Shown here piece by piece: positions 1 to 12,600 of a stretch of DNA of 64,000 nucleotides. The position numbers were made by a program, and so were the translations under genes. Each line of letters starts with the position of its first letter. Position 1 is the first letter of the stretch. The notes under the pieces are model-generated. The model was not told the origin of the DNA, ran no database searches, and saw only the letters and a list, made by a program, of their open reading frames with translations. The stretch comes from Coix lacryma-jobi var. lacryma-jobi (lineage: Eukaryota > Streptophyta > Magnoliopsida > Poales > Poaceae), in contig CM019827.1 in NCBI GenBank assembly GCA_009763385.1, positions 96,012,177-96,076,176 on the forward strand. The letters run 5' to 3'.

Positions 1-200
1 CACGCTCACTGAGCTTGTATTCTCCCCTGTACAAGCACTTAGGTGCAAGTAATACAAGAACATCCCCCCCCGCTGGACGTAGGGCCTTCTTTGCCCGAAC
101 CAGGATAAATCCTTGTGTCCTCTTGCATCACCATCCAGGAAGAGAAGCACGCGATCATATCACTCGTTGGTGTGATACCCCCGGGTACAAAACACCGACA
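1..200 (+). repeat. 5' LTR, 3' portion only
   Basis: These 200 bases match 14262-14462 of the 3' LTR almost base for base. The visible differences are one extra C in a C-run of the 3' copy and a few substitutions. The LTR ends in CACCGACA, complementary to the TGTCGGTG that starts the other copies. About 1 kb of U3, with the TATA box, lies left of the window. Confidence 0.95.
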
Positions 201-202
201 GT

Positions 203-220
203 TGGCGCGCCAGGTAGGGG
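203..220 (+). promoter_or_regulatory. Primer-binding site, tRNA-Arg type
   Basis: Two bases after the LTR end comes TGGCGCGCCAGGTAGGGG. It is complementary to a tRNA 3' end of the form CCCCTACCTGGCGCG plus CCA, which fits a plant tRNA-Arg. The same site occurs at 55604-55621 in the sibling element. The tRNA match is from memory; alignment to a tRNA set would settle the isoacceptor. Confidence 0.8.
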
Positions 221-258
221 ACTTCGCGTGTCCGAGCCGATTTCTCGTTGATTCCTGG

Positions 259-3200
259 ATGGCTTCATCCCCTCTTCCGTTCTCGGCTGGTGCCGTCGTC
301 TGGTTCGGGAGCCTCGAGTTCCTAGCCACAGGCAACGGCAACGAGCTGACTCTGCTCTCCACGGAGGGCCCGAGCGGAGGGCGTGTCACGCCACCCCGCG
401 CGGGGGGCGTGACGCGTCGCCCGCACCACCACACATCGCCACATCGCGAGCGGCGCCGTCATCACCGTCGTCGCCGGGCGCAGGCGGTGCCCGCGGCAAA
501 CACCCACACCCCCGTAGCCGGTGCAGGGTCCCCGAGGGGAAACCAGCCCGGCGCGCGGCCGGAGACCTCCAGGGCGCACCCGCGCACGCCTAGCGACTTC
601 GCATTCATCATGCGTACGGACCAGGAACCAGGCCAGAGGCCTCCGAGCCGTGCGCCGCCGACGCCACTCAGCCTCCTCCCGCACGGGTCGCGCCGCGCTC
701 GACGCCAGCGGTTCCCGGTCGGCCTCGACAGCTCTGCGGCTGTATATGCCCACCACCTCGACGAGCGCCATCAGGACCGGACGGTGGCGGATCGGGGGCA
801 GCGTTCGAGCGCGCTGCTGCAGGCCATGGCCAACCTGGAGATCGTCCACCCCGCGTGCGTCGACCGCGACTTCTCGCGAGCCTTCGAGCCACCTCGGCGA
901 GCCACCGTCGGAGAATGGTACCGCGAGCTACGGTCCCAGCATCGGCCAAGGCGGCGTGCCGTCAACAGCTCCAACTCCGACGAATACGACTACCACGACC
1001 CCGACCTCTGGGATCCCACTAGGGAGTGCTTCCAACTCGAGGGAGTCGTATACGATACCGAGGACGAAGGCGACGATGATAGGCCGGCGCTCGACCTAGA
1101 GGGACCTAGCGACGTGGCCGCGGCAGGCGGATCACGCGTTCAAGGAAGGGACGAACCTCCAGCACCGGCTGTACCGCCTCAGCACGATGACGGCCGGGCG
1201 GCGCAACTCGCACAAGTGCAAGAGGCAATCACCAAAGCCGAGGAAGAACGACGACACCTGCTGCAGCTCCGGCAAACCCTGATGCAGGAACCACCCCAGC
1301 CCCGAGGAGCCGGAGCTCGAGGCCGGGCTCGAGAGGTCCACCGGCGGATCCTCGAGGACGGGGCACCAGCACGCCCTGAGGTATGTTTCCCGCGAGCCGG
1401 GCAGAACGTGGTGGCGGCGGCTATGATGCTCCGTGACCTGCCCGCCATCTCCAACCCCGACGCCAGGCGCATGCTCGGAGAAATGAAAAACCTCCTCGAG
1501 ACAGCCGCGGTACAACAGGCCGAGAGCTCGGCGTCACGCCGACGCGGAGCAGCCTCGGGGAGACCGGCGGACACGCCCCGCGACGCTCGCGAGGCATCCG
1601 TCCACCAGCCGGATGCCTCTCGAGCTAGGCCAGTCCGCGAACGGATCGTCGACAACCGGCCACCTTGAGACCCCGACGACGCCCGCAACGACATCAACCG
1701 ACGGCGCAAGAACAAGGGGGCCCAAGAGCGTGGCTATAGCGCCCATCGAGGGGGGCGCTACGACAGCGACGAGGACCGGCAGGTCCTCGAGCCCCCGGGC
1801 CCCCGAGTCTTCAGCCGGGCCATCCGCAGCTCAACCCTCCCCGACCGCTTCCGACCGCCGACCAACATCGTGAAGTATGACGGGGAGGTCGAGCCCAAGC
1901 TCTGGCTCTCGGACTTCCGCCTTGGCTGCCAACTGGGCGGAGCGAAGAACGACGACCGCGTGATCATACGTCAACTCCCACTTTACCTCTCGGACACCGC
2001 CCGCCGGTGGCTCGAGGGGCTCCCGCCGGATCGGATCCATGACTGGGCCGACCTAGTCAGGGTCTTCGACGGGAATTTCAAGGGGACCTGCGTGCGTCCA
2101 GGCAACCCCTGGGACCTACGGCGTTGCAGGCAGGCGGCGGACGAGCCCCTCCGCGACTTTGCTCGACGGTTCTCGAAGCAGCGTCTCGAGCTCCCCCACG
2201 TGCCTGACGAGGACGTCATCTCAGCGTTCCTCGCGGGCACGACATGCCAAGAGCTTGTTCATGAGCTAGGACGCTACCGTCCCGGGACGGTCGAGGACCT
2301 GATGGATCGCGTCACCAGCTTTGCTTCGGGCGACGAAGCAGTGGGGGCCTTCTTTGGCCGTTCCACGGACAAAGGCAAGGCGGTGATCGCGACGGAGGGC
2401 TCCAACAAGGGCAACGACGCCAAGAACGACAACAATGACGGCAACAAAAGGAAGAAAAACAAACGCAAGGGCCAGGAGGCGAAGCGTGGCGCCGATGACG
2501 ACGACGACAAAGAGGTGCTCGCGGGCGCCCTCGAGCCTAAGAAGCCCCGAGGCCCCCCTGACGGGGCTGTTTTCGACCAGATGCTCGAGGATCCCTGCAC
2601 CTACCACAGGGGCCCCGTAAACCACAAGTTGAAAGACTGCCGACTGTTGAAGGGCTACTACTCCAAGCTCGGCGATAAGAGGGAAGACGCGCCTAAGGGA
2701 AAGGATACCGATCGACGCGGCGGCAGGAACGCAGATGGCGACTTCCCCCCGGTGCGCGACTGCTACATGATCTACGGGGGGCCGACCGTCGGGCTCTCAG
2801 CTCGAGAAAGAAAGAAGGAGCGCCGGGAAATCTTTTCGCTTGGCCACGACGCCCCCCGGTATCTTGACTGGTCCGATGCGCCAATCACGTTCGACCGTGA
2901 CGACCATCCGGACCGAGTCATAAACCCGGGGGCTTACCCCCTCGTCGTCGACCCCATCATAATCGACGTTCGGTTCTCCAAGGTGTTGATAGATGGGGGC
3001 TCGAGCCTCAACATCATATACCTCGAGACCCTTGACCTCCTGGGGATTTCAGAGGGACAGCTCCGACCCAGCGTCGGGGGGTTCCACGGAGTAGTACCAG
3101 GAAAGAAGGCCCACCCCCTCGGGCGCATCGACCTGCCGGTTTGCTTCGGCACGCCGGCAAACTTCCGTCAGGAAACGCTCACCTTCGAGGTGGTCGGCTT

Positions 3201-3339
3201 CCAAGGGACCTACCACGCCATCATCGGCCGGCCAGGCTACGCCAAGTTCATGGCGATTCCTAACTACACGTACTTGAAGCTCAAGATGCCGGGGCCAAAA
3301 GGGGTCATCACCGTTGACACCTCCTACGAGCACGCATAG
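259..3339 (+). pseudogene. gag-pr: Gag and aspartic protease part of the Tat polyprotein, one internal stop
   Basis: One reading frame runs from ATG 259 (MASSPLPFSAGAVVWFG) to TAG 3337, interrupted only by TGA at 1666-1668. The first third is low-complexity and Arg/Pro-rich. The capsid-like Retrotrans_gag block lies at about 1870-2340 (sequence around KLWLSDFRLGCQLGGAK). It is followed by a Lys/Asp-rich stretch and a zinc-knuckle-like C-x2-H-x5-H-x4-C near 2595-2645. The retropepsin-like protease occupies about 2900-3330 with active-site context LIDGGSSLNI, the form usual in this lineage. The start was chosen because the sibling element begins at the equivalent ATG (55658). Gag packages the RNA; the protease cleaves the polyprotein. 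Confidence 0.88.
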
Positions 3340-5007
3340 CACTGCGACGTGGAGTGCGTCGAGCGGGGGGAGGCCAACGTCCACCTCGACTCGCTCGAGG
3401 CCTTGGCAGCTCTGGCCACCGAGGGGGCCCCAGAAGCAAAGCGTCACGCCGGCACCTTCGAGCCGGCTGAGCACACCAAGCAAATACCCGTCGACCCGAC
3501 CTCGGCCATTGGCAAGACGCTGACCATCAGTACCAGCCTCGAGCCCAAATAGGAAGCAGTGCTCGTCGACTTTCTCCGTGCGAACATCGACATGTTTGCA
3601 TGGAACCCCTCGGACATGCCGGGCATACCGAGGGAAGTCGCCGAGCACGCCTTGGAGATCCAGGCCGGGTCCAGACCGGTGAAGCAACGCCTGCGCCGCT
3701 TCGACGAGGAAAAGCGCAGGATCATCGGCGAGGAGGTGCACAAGCTTTTGGCGGCCGGATTCATCAAGGAGGTATTTCACCCAGAGTGGCTAGCTAACCC
3801 TGTACTAGTTAGGAAAAAGAATGGAAAAATGCGGATGTGTGTAGATTACACTAGTCTGAATAAAGCAAGTCCAAAAGTTCCATTTCCTTTACCTAGAATT
3901 GACCAGATCGTCGATTCCACTGCTGGGTGCGAAGTGCTTTCGTTCCTTGATGCGTATTCCGGCTACCACCAAATTAGGATGAGAAAATCCGATGAACTCG
4001 CAACCTCTTTTATCACGCCATTCGGTATGTATTGCTATGTTACGATGCCCTTCGGCCTGCGAAACGCCGGGGCAACGTACCAGCGATGTATGCAGCACAT
4101 CTTTGGCGAGCACATAGGTAAGACCGTCGAGGCCTACGTCGATGACATCGTGGTTAAAACTAAAAAAGTCGGGAACCTCATCAGCGACCTCGAGACCACG
4201 TTCGAGTGCCTCCGGGCCAAGAATGTGAAGCTCAACCCCGAGAAGTGTGTCTTTGGTGTGCCTCGAGGCATGCTACTTGGCTACATCGTCTCACAACGGG
4301 GGATCGAGGCAAACCCTGAAAAAATCTCAGCAGTCACGAGGATGGGCCCGATTCGTGACCTCAAGGGTGTGCAGAAAGTGACAGGCTGCCTAGCCGCTCT
4401 CAGCAGATTCATCTCGAGGCTGGGGGAAAAAGCACTACCCCTCTACCGCCTGCTAAAAAAGACGGAACACTTTGCGTGGACCGCCGAAGCCGAGGAGGCC
4501 TTAACCAAGTTGAAGGGGTTGCTGACTTCTGCACCAATTCTCGTGCCCCCGCGACCAGCCGAAGGTGGCGATTCCCCCGAGCCCCTCCTCCTCTATGTGG
4601 CCGCAACCACTCAGGTGGTCAGCGCGGTCATAGCCGTCGAGAGGCACGAGGAGGGTCATGCATTGCCGGTCCAACGACCGGTATACTTCACCAGTGAGGT
4701 ACTCTCCGAGGCCAAGGTCCGGTATCCGCACATCCAGAAGCTGCTCTACGGCATCATCGTCACAAGGCGCAAGCTCCAGCACTACTTCCTCGCTCATCCC
4801 GTGACGGTGGTGTCGTCCTTCCCCCTCGGAGAGATCGTTAACAATCGGGAGGCCACGGGGCGCATCGCCAAGTGGTCCACCGAACTAATGGGGGAGACCA
4901 TCACCTATGCCCCGCGAAAGGCCATCAAGTCGCAAGCGTTGGCGGACTTCGTTGCTGAATGGACCGACACTCAGCTCCCGCCGGCACAGATTCAAGCCGA
5001 GCTCTGA
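3340..5007 (+). pseudogene. rt-rh: Reverse transcriptase and RNase H part of the Tat polyprotein
   Basis: The same frame as gag continues after TAG 3337 to TGA 5005, with a further TAG at 3550-3552. The RT domain starts near 3700. It shows the fingers motif with VDYTSLNKA, the palm motif around LSFLDAYSGYHQI, TPFG/MPFGLRNAGATYQR and the catalytic YVDD at 4135-4146. A Ty3-type RNase H follows (about 4540-4960). The enzyme copies element RNA into cDNA in the particle. A short stretch at about 3785-3900 is strikingly A/T-rich compared with the GC-rich codons around it. The TAG stop at 3550 would be a Gln codon if C had not become T. Catalytic residues are intact but the ORF is not. Confidence 0.93.
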
Positions 5008-5010
5008 ACC

Positions 5011-6237
5011 ATGTACTTCGATGGATCCCTCACGAAGGCGGGGGCAGGCGCAGGCCTGCTCTTCATCTCACCCCTCGGAGTACACATGCGCTACCTGCTA
5101 CGCTTGCACTTCCCCGCCTCCAACAACGTCGCCGAGTACGAGGCCCTCATCAATGGGCTGCGCATCGCCCTCGAGCTCGGGGTCCGATGCCTCGACGCCC
5201 GAGGAGACTCGCAGCTCGTCGTCAACCAGGTTATGAAGGCTTCAAGCTGCATCGATCCCAAGATGGAGGCATACTGCGGGGAGGTGCGCAAGCTGGAAGA
5301 CAAGTTTTACGGCCTCGAGCTCAACCACATAGCTCGAAAGTACAACGAGGCCGCAGACGAGCTGGCCAAGTTGGCATCCACGCGCGGCACGGTACCGCCA
5401 GACGTCTTCTCAAGGGACGTCTTCGAGCCATCCGTCAAAATCGACCCGGGGGCTGGAGCCTCGACGCCACCCTTCGAGCAAGACACGGGGGCTCGACTCT
5501 CAACGCCACCCCTCGAGAAGGACACCTCGACGTCCGCGGAGGCGATGCAGGTCGACGCACACGCCTCTTCTTCATCACGGCCCCTCGACTGGCGGACGCC
5601 CTACCTCGACTACCTGACGCAAGGCGAGCTACCAGAAGACAAGATGGAGGCCCGACGCATCGCTCGGAGGGCCAAGACCTACGTCATCTACGGCGACGAA
5701 CGGGAGCTATACCGACGAAGTCCGACTGGGATCCTTCAACGCTGCATCCCACTCGAGGAAGGGCGCAAGCTCCTCGACGATATGCACTCGGGGGCTTGCG
5801 GCCACCACGCAGCGCCGAGGGCCCTGGTTGGGAACACTTTCCGTCAAGGCTTCTATTGGCCGACCGCCATTGGGGACGCCAAGCGTTTGGTCCAAGCGTG
5901 CCATGGGTGTCAATTCTACGCCAAGCAAACGCACCAGCCCGCACACGCCCTGCAGATGATCCCAATCACTTGGCCATTTGCCGTTTGGGGGCTCGACCTT
6001 GTGGGTCCCCTCAAAAGGACAAGTGGAGGGTACACACACATGCTCGTGGCCGTCGACAAGTTCACCAAGTGGATCGAGGCTAAGCCGATAGGAGACCCCA
6101 CCTCCGAGAGGGCTGTCGAGTTCATCGCCAACATCATGTACCGGTTCGGGGTGCCTAATGTCATCATCACCGACAATGGCACCCAATTCACGGGCAAAAG
6201 TTCACCAACTTCTGCGATGACAACAACATTCGCGTAA
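5011..6237 (+). pseudogene. arh-int: Archaeal-type RNase H and integrase (N-terminal and catalytic start)
   Basis: Same frame as the upstream pol. A second RNase H (about 5011-5400) shows the acidic residues expected in YFDGSLTK, NNVAEYEALINGL, DSQLVVNQV and NEAADELAKLA. This extra domain is the Tat-lineage signature. A Ser/Thr/Pro linker with two units of a roughly 40-bp repeat follows (about 5450-5530); the same site is massively expanded in the sibling at 57.4-57.9 kb. Integrase begins near 5680 with an HHCC zinc finger (about 5785-5925). The first two catalytic Asp are in GLDLVGP (about 5990) and ITDNGTQF (about 6170). The frame is lost at about 6196-6205 in an A-run, before the catalytic Glu. 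Confidence 0.92.
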
Positions 6238-6830
6238 CCTGGGCCTCGGTCGCATACCCCCAATGCAACGGGCAGGTCGAGCGCGCCAACGGCATGATAC
6301 TCCATGGGCTGAAGCCGAGGCTGTTCAAGACCCTCAGGAATTTCGGAAAGGGGTGGGCTACAGAACTCCCCTCGGTGCTGTGGGGCCTCAGGACTATGCC
6401 GAGTCGAGCCACTGGGTTCACTCCGTTTTTCCTAACCTACGGCGCCGAGGCCGTCTTACCTACGGACCTCGAGTACGGCTCACCTCGACTTCGAGCCTAC
6501 AACGAGCAAACCAGCGACGAAAGGCTCGCCAACGCCAAGGACCAGCTCGAGGAGGCCCGAGACGTGGCGCTCATCAACTCTGCACGCTACCAGCAAACAC
6601 TTCGATGCTACCATGACAAGCACGTGCGCAAAAGGGACCTAGCGGTGGGGGACCTCGTGCTTCGACGGCTGCAAGATAATCGAGGGCGCCATAAGCTCAC
6701 CCCTCCGTGGGAAGGCCCATACATCGTGGCCGAAGTGCTCAAGCCAGGAACATACAAGCTCTACGACGACCAAGGCAGGATCCTGGCGAACGCGTGGAAC
6801 ATATCTCAGCTACGTCGCTTCTACCCTTAA
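6200..6830 (+). pseudogene. int: Integrase C-terminal half, out of frame with the preceding part
   Basis: After the frameshift near 6200 the integrase continues in another frame. The catalytic Glu lies in QVERANGM (about 6276-6290). The core ends with SVLWGLRTMPSRATGFTPF and FLTYGAEAVLPTDLEYGSPR. The C-terminal part contains KRDLAVGDLVLRR and PPWEGPYIV and ends in NISQLRRFYP with TAA at 6828. There is no chromodomain, as expected for Tat. A single-base indel separates the two integrase halves. This domain would insert cDNA into the host genome; here it cannot be made as one protein. Confidence 0.9.
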
Positions 6831-7381
6831 AGGCCTCGAGGCCTTGTTCATTTTATCACTTTGTACAAACATGTCAAAATGAATGAACAAACTCGTGCAT
6901 TGTCGTTCATGTTGCTTCGCATCTTAAGGTAGCCTCGACCCTGCTTTGCTCAGGGTCAAGCCTCCCTCGGGGGCTGACGGGGGGGCCTCACCCCCCCAGA
7001 CTCCGGAAAAAATGCGCGTTTTCTTTTTCAAAAATTTTGACCCTCGTCTCGACTCGCGCCTCGAGTGAACTAGCGACGTCTAAATCTTAAAGTACCTCGA
7101 GCCTCCAAGGTCGGGGGGTGTCGACGTAGACGCCACCTACGCCCCTGGGCTACGGTGCCCTACCTACACCTCCCCTCGAGGGGCTCGCGACGTATCGAAG
7201 GAACACAGACCAAGTTAGCAGAAACTCGAGCTTGCGACAAAGAGAAGGGGTCAAACGCATTTGAAAGGAAAACAACCCCTTTAAACAAACAAGTCATATA
7301 TACATTCGGGTCTCGACGTACCCTCATTCACGTCATAAAATTCTTACAAGGGCCTCGGCGCCCAAATTTGGCACGCAGGCC
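6831..7381 (+). other. Spacer after pol, no gene
   Basis: Non-coding stretch rich in CTCGAG-type words. Its start (ggcctcgaggccttgttcatt) is matched in the sibling element right after its tandem array (about 57990-58060), which locates the second pol deletion there. No promoter or RNA could be identified. Confidence 0.6.
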
Positions 7382-9603
7382 CTAGTCTTCGTCGGTGCGG
7401 TACTCCTCCCTGAGGTCTTCCGCGGCGGGCTCAACCTCGACGCCCGAGCTCGAAGGAGGAGGGCTCCCGACACCGCTGCTGGCGTCAGGAGGCAGCACGT
7501 CCTCCTCGAAGATCTTCGCGAGCGACGTCCCCGGCCTCTCCATCTTCTCCAAAATTTTGTCGACACGGCGGTTGTTCCACTCCTCATCCTTCCCCTCGAT
7601 CTCGATGAAGCCATTCGCGACAACATGGACCGGGAAGCGGAAACCGGAGCGAACGACCGCGAGTGTCTGCTTGACGCCGTGATGGAGAGCTTGCCGGACA
7701 CGGTCCCGCGCGGCTGCATCGAAGAAGCACAAGGCGTCGACCAAGGCATCGCCCCGAGCCACTGCACCTTCTGCCGCGGTCACAGGAGGAGCACCCCACA
7801 TGGGGCCGAGCCGGTCGAGAGAGGCGCGAGCCCGCTCCGCCACCATCGTCTCGTCTTGGAGTTGGTCCAAGAGAGCCTCATTCGTCCCACGGAGCTCCTC
7901 GACCGTCTTCTCGACCCCTGCGCAACAAACGAGGAAGAGTGAGACTGCGACGTAGCGAAAACTTCGAGACCCAAACAAGAACAAGGTGTAAGCCTCACCG
8001 TCGCAGTGTTGCCCCAGTGCGGCGAGGTCGCTGGTCAGGCCCTCAGCACGCTGCTCAAACCTGCGCTTCTCGGCCAGCATGAGGAGCTTCTCGGACCTAA
8101 GGTCCTCGATCAGCCGGCCCGCCTCCACCAGCGCCAGATCCTTGCGGATCACCTCCTGCCGCGCCGCCCCCTCGGCAGCTCGGGCGGTGGCGGCACCACT
8201 CTCGGCGTCTTCGGCCTCTTTCTCGCCGCCTCCGCTGCGGTTCGGGCAGCGGCGGCCTCGCCACGGGCGTCAGCGGCCTCCTGCTTCGCCGCCTCGGCTT
8301 CAGCCCGGGCGGAGGTGGCCTCACTTCGTGCGTCTGCGGCCTCCTTCCTCGACGCTTCAAGAACGGCGGCGACCTCCTCCTTGGATCGAGCGACCTCGCC
8401 TCGAGCCACCCGGACCTCCGCCTCCGCCTCGTTGAGCCGGCTCGCCATTTGGGCGTTCCGGCTCAGCTCCGCGCGGAGATCTTTAAGCTCCGCCTCAGCC
8501 CGCGCGAGGGCGGCTGACACCTGTGCGGACCGGCCCGCCTCCTCGGAGCAGGACCGCTCCGCCTCCGCCATAAGCTCGGCCACCTCCCGGAAGATGGACC
8601 GCACCTCGCGCGGGGCCCCCTGTTGGGCCGGCTGCTCGATGGGAACCACGGCAAGGGGCGGGCTCAGTGGGACGGGAAACGGCCATATTGGGTCGGTCGA
8701 GTTCGATGTCGGGCAGATCCTCCTCCGCCTCGAGCTGCCCCGACAGCGACCCGCCGCCCGACGGCACGGGCCCCGACTCCCTCCGTCCCTCCGCCGGCAC
8801 TTCCTGTTGCTTCGCCGCCTCCCGAGGCGGCGTCACTACCTCGCGTGGGGGCGAAGGCTCGAATGGCGGCGGATCGATCGAGGGAAGGCTCGACCCCGGG
8901 CCCTCTTCCATGATCGGGTCCTCCGGCGTTTTGTTAGCGCTAGCCGACCCCCTCGGGCGCCTCCGTCATCGTCGAGCCCCCGGCGAGGAGCGGCCCCTGC
9001 TCCAGCTCGTTAAGGAGGTCCTCCACCGTCGGCTCCTTCTCCGCCGACGCCTCTCCCCCCTTTCCCTCCTCCGCAGCCCGGCTCGTGCTGGTCGGGGCCA
9101 CAAGGGGCGCAGTCTCCTCAGCCCCAGACACCGGCGGGGCCGTGCTCGCCCCAGGCGCTTCCACCGGAACAGCCGTCGTGGTGAGGGGAAGGGTGGCGCT
9201 CCCAGCTGGCACCATCGCGGGAGGAGGAGGAGGGGGAGGAGGCAGCGCTTCGGCGGATATGGTGGTGGCGGGCTCGATGCCATGAGCTGAGGCCCCTGCA
9301 ATACGAGATGACGGCGATATCAGAACCAGGAAGAGTACCTCGACCCCTGTGGTCGATGGCGACGGCCTCACCAAAATTCGCGACGATCATCTGGCCTCCT
9401 CGAGCCATGGCAGCTCGGGCCTTCTTCAGCCAAGCGGCTTCTCTAGCGGAGGAAGGTGCCATACCTCGAGGTGCCTGTGCCTCGACGGGACTCGAGGTCT
9501 TGGCCCGCTTGGACGAAGCGAGGTCCACCTCCTGGTAGGAGCGCTTCCCCCTGAGAAAACGGAGATAGCACGCGTCATCAAAAGCAAAGAGGTGAAGCCT
9601 CAC
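7382..9603 (-). pseudogene. Antisense gene of the Tat element, coiled-coil protein with at least one intron
   Basis: A block of open frames runs opposite to gag-pol. The last exon ends at 7382 with an acidic C-terminus (EDLREEYRTDED). A canonical GT-AG intron of 81 bp lies at 7918-7998; removing it keeps the frame open. Upstream, 8149-8649 encodes a long Ala/Glu/Arg heptad-rich coiled coil. 8495-9374 encodes Pro/Ala-rich, low-complexity protein with stops and frame changes. Antisense ORFs in the 3' region are known from some grass Tat elements, Grande being the classic example, but their role is unknown. A remnant of the same C-terminus survives in the sibling near 58540-58660. I cannot assign a function. 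Conservation on this strand would need family-wide comparison. Confidence 0.55.
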
Positions 9604-12600
9604 TACCGACGAGACCCAAGGAAACTACTCACCCGAAGCGGCGGCTGGGCTTCTTCCCGGAATCGCCGGACCCACTCGGGGGCTTCGAGCCCACCCCACG
9701 GCTCAAGCCCTGTGCCTGGGCCGTCTCCACAGGGCTGGGATGGGGGGAGGGCTCCCGACGCCTCCCATGGCTCGACCTCGAGGGAGAGCCCTCCTTCCGC
9801 CCCACATCGGGGAGGGCGACCGCACCTCCACGTGCTGACGTCGTGGGCCCGCCCGGCGCGGGCTCCGAGGACCTGCTCCAGCGCCGGCTGGTGGTCGACG
9901 CATCCTCCCGCGTCCGCTTCGTGTCCCGGCGGCGGTGGGGGGGGCGGCGATGGACTCCGGGGACGCTCGGCCCTGGTACGAGACGTCGGGGGCTCCCTCC
10001 CCGAGCTCGTGAGGGCGCGGGTCGACGCCTCTTTTTGGCGCAGCTCCTGCGCGGGCTACGGACGGCGCCCTTGACGGCTCGCGGGGGTCGGGCCCGAAAA
10101 CCTTCTCGACCTGTCGCCGCTTACTCGAAGCCCGAACCCCTCTCGAGACCCCACGTATGGGCTGAAGCGGGGGCGGCCTCCGTTGGCGCTGTGGCGGAGG
10201 CGCTCCGGGTCGGGGTTCCCCACAAGGGGCACATCCGCGCGGAGCTCGACGGACCTCGGGCCCACGACGAGGAGGGATCGGCGCCGCCTTCCGCGGCTGC
10301 GTCCCGCACCGCGCGACCCTCTTTGTCGGTGACCCTCCAGTTACCCTCTCTGCAGAGGACGGTCGCTCCTTATCGACGAAGCCCGCATAGCGCATCCATC
10401 CCCTCGTCCGTCCCTCCTCCTCATCACCACTCTCCTCCTCCCAGCATCGATGGCTCAAGCTCGGGGGATCCCGTCCCCAGGTTTACGTTCGCCGTAGCCT
10501 TCTAGCCTCTGTAGTCTCTTGCTCGAGCTGAAGCGACGCAAGTTCTTATTTTTCTCCTTTCTTCTTTTTGGCATCCGACTCTCCTTTTGTCCTTCTGAGC
10601 AGAAGAGCGCCTCACCTGAGAATTCCGCGGCGTCCTTCCACTCACCGGGGGCGTCGACCGCGCACAAGTAACGCCCTCTGAAAAAAGAAGAAGTCGTGAT
10701 TGCAGACACAACCAAAGACGATTGCAAAGGGATTCGAAGAGAAAAGGTGGAGGAGGCTCGAGATAGTTCGACTTCGAGGAGGCTTACCAGGTCGGGGACA
10801 CCCCTCGTCGAGGGTGCCATCGCAACCAGGTGGAGTATTCAGGACGAACGCCCCGGATCGTGGATTGGATCAGCCCGGGAGACCGCCCTCGTTCCGGACA
10901 AGCCTCCCTTCGCCCATCTCACGAGCGATTTTGAGCGCTCGAGCTGAAGGCCTGCGGCCTCTCACATGCATAGAGGGCGGATCCGCCAGCGGAGAACTCT
11001 CGGCTGGGGACGCCAAATGAGCCCTGCAACTGTCAGTTCTTCTGTCACCAGCGCTTCGAGCATCCATCAGCGGGGCCAGGTGCGTTGCTTGTGTCCGCCC
11101 CAACGCCAGGTCCACTTCTCCTCGTTGAGTGAGGGACCCTGCCGGTGTACTGTCGATAAGAGGCCACCTTCGTTTCCGCAGATAGAACAATGGTCGTCCC
11201 ACCAGCCTGGTGGTGGAAAGCTTGTATCGTAGGTACTCGGGGGGACTTGTTGGCCGACGAGGTTCCCCGCCCTCGCCGGTAATGCAGGAGCCATTGCCAC
11301 GGGCGCCTCCGTGGGCTTCAGGACTTGATCAATAGCTCGCCCGGAAAGGATGGACGAACATCTCCCATAGCAGGCTCCATCTTTCAGGTAACCCCTCCGC
11401 ACACCGCGGCGAGTATGCGGCGGTGCAATGGAGTTGGGGAGAAGTGTTGCGCTCCACCTCGATAATGGTGGGCCAGTCCGCGCGAGAGAAGCGGCTCGGC
11501 GGGACACCTGAGCCCCATACGGTGTTAGCGCGCGAAGCTCACCACGTTTACCCGCTCCGGCGGTGTTGCGGCTCCCGGGCTCCGCCGACGGATAACCCAC
11601 CTATGCGGTCCTCTCCTGCCGGGTTTGGGGGAGAAGCCCCTGCCGACCTAGCTGAGTCCATTTCGCTTCATGCGTCACTGTCGACGGGCTCCATTCATTC
11701 GGCCGTTCTGGCAGCATCTGTGTGTCGGTGCGGCCATACGTGGCGCGGCTGCGGATGTCCGAGCAGCGGACGGCGTGTCCGGAATTCCTCCAATCGGCTC
11801 TCGAAGGAGGGCGCGTGAAGGGCTCGGTTGGGACGGCGAAGGCAAAGGCAAAGTGAAAGGTTCCTTTTCCCTCTTTCGATATTTATAGGGGAATCCAACC
11901 GGGTGATCTCCCCCACGACGTAAAAAGGTAACCGAATGATGTCAATGCGCCCCACCTAACCGCGTCTCGAGCCGGATGTAGGGTACACGTGTTCCTCTCC
12001 ATTCGCTCCCCTACCCGGGGCCCCGTAAGACCGGTCGTCCGGCTTCGCGCCCGCGCTCTCCCCGACGTTTCGCCTAAGAAAAGGCACTGCCCAGACGGGC
12101 AAAGGATTCCCAACGTCGGATGCATTCTTCACAAAAGGTAGAAGAAACGGGCCCCGTCCCTAAGTCTCGAGTCAGCAGCGAAGGCTGGCCCTCGAAAAGG
12201 GTTTCGACAGCCGGTTCGAGCAGCCCGAGTTTCCATGGACACCAAGGGCGCCACTCGGGCTTACGTCGGGGCCGAGGCCTCGTAGGCCCCTCACCGTGTA
12301 TCCAATGCGGAGCTCGACGTTGCCAGTGAGATCCCCTCGAGGAGTGGCATCGAGCCAGGTCTATCCGAATGGACCCGCACTCCTGGACTGAGCACCCAAT
12401 GCTTTATGAGAACCGCCTCCGGGGCATAGTCGACCCCTATCGAACGGGCTACGATGCTTCTCCAGCTTGGATTCCCCTGTGTACCAGCTCACGGCGAACG
12501 TCGTATACTCGGCGCCTACTCGGGTAGACGAGGGGTTCCCCCTCGCATCCGATCGATTATAAAGTACTCGCGTGTGTTTATTGATCAAACCAGGCAATCG

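Noticed and set aside
8006..9013. 335-residue + strand frame opposite the antisense gene
   Set aside because: Arg/Ser/Ala-rich shadow of the coiled-coil frame on the minus strand, which has heptads and a proper intron.
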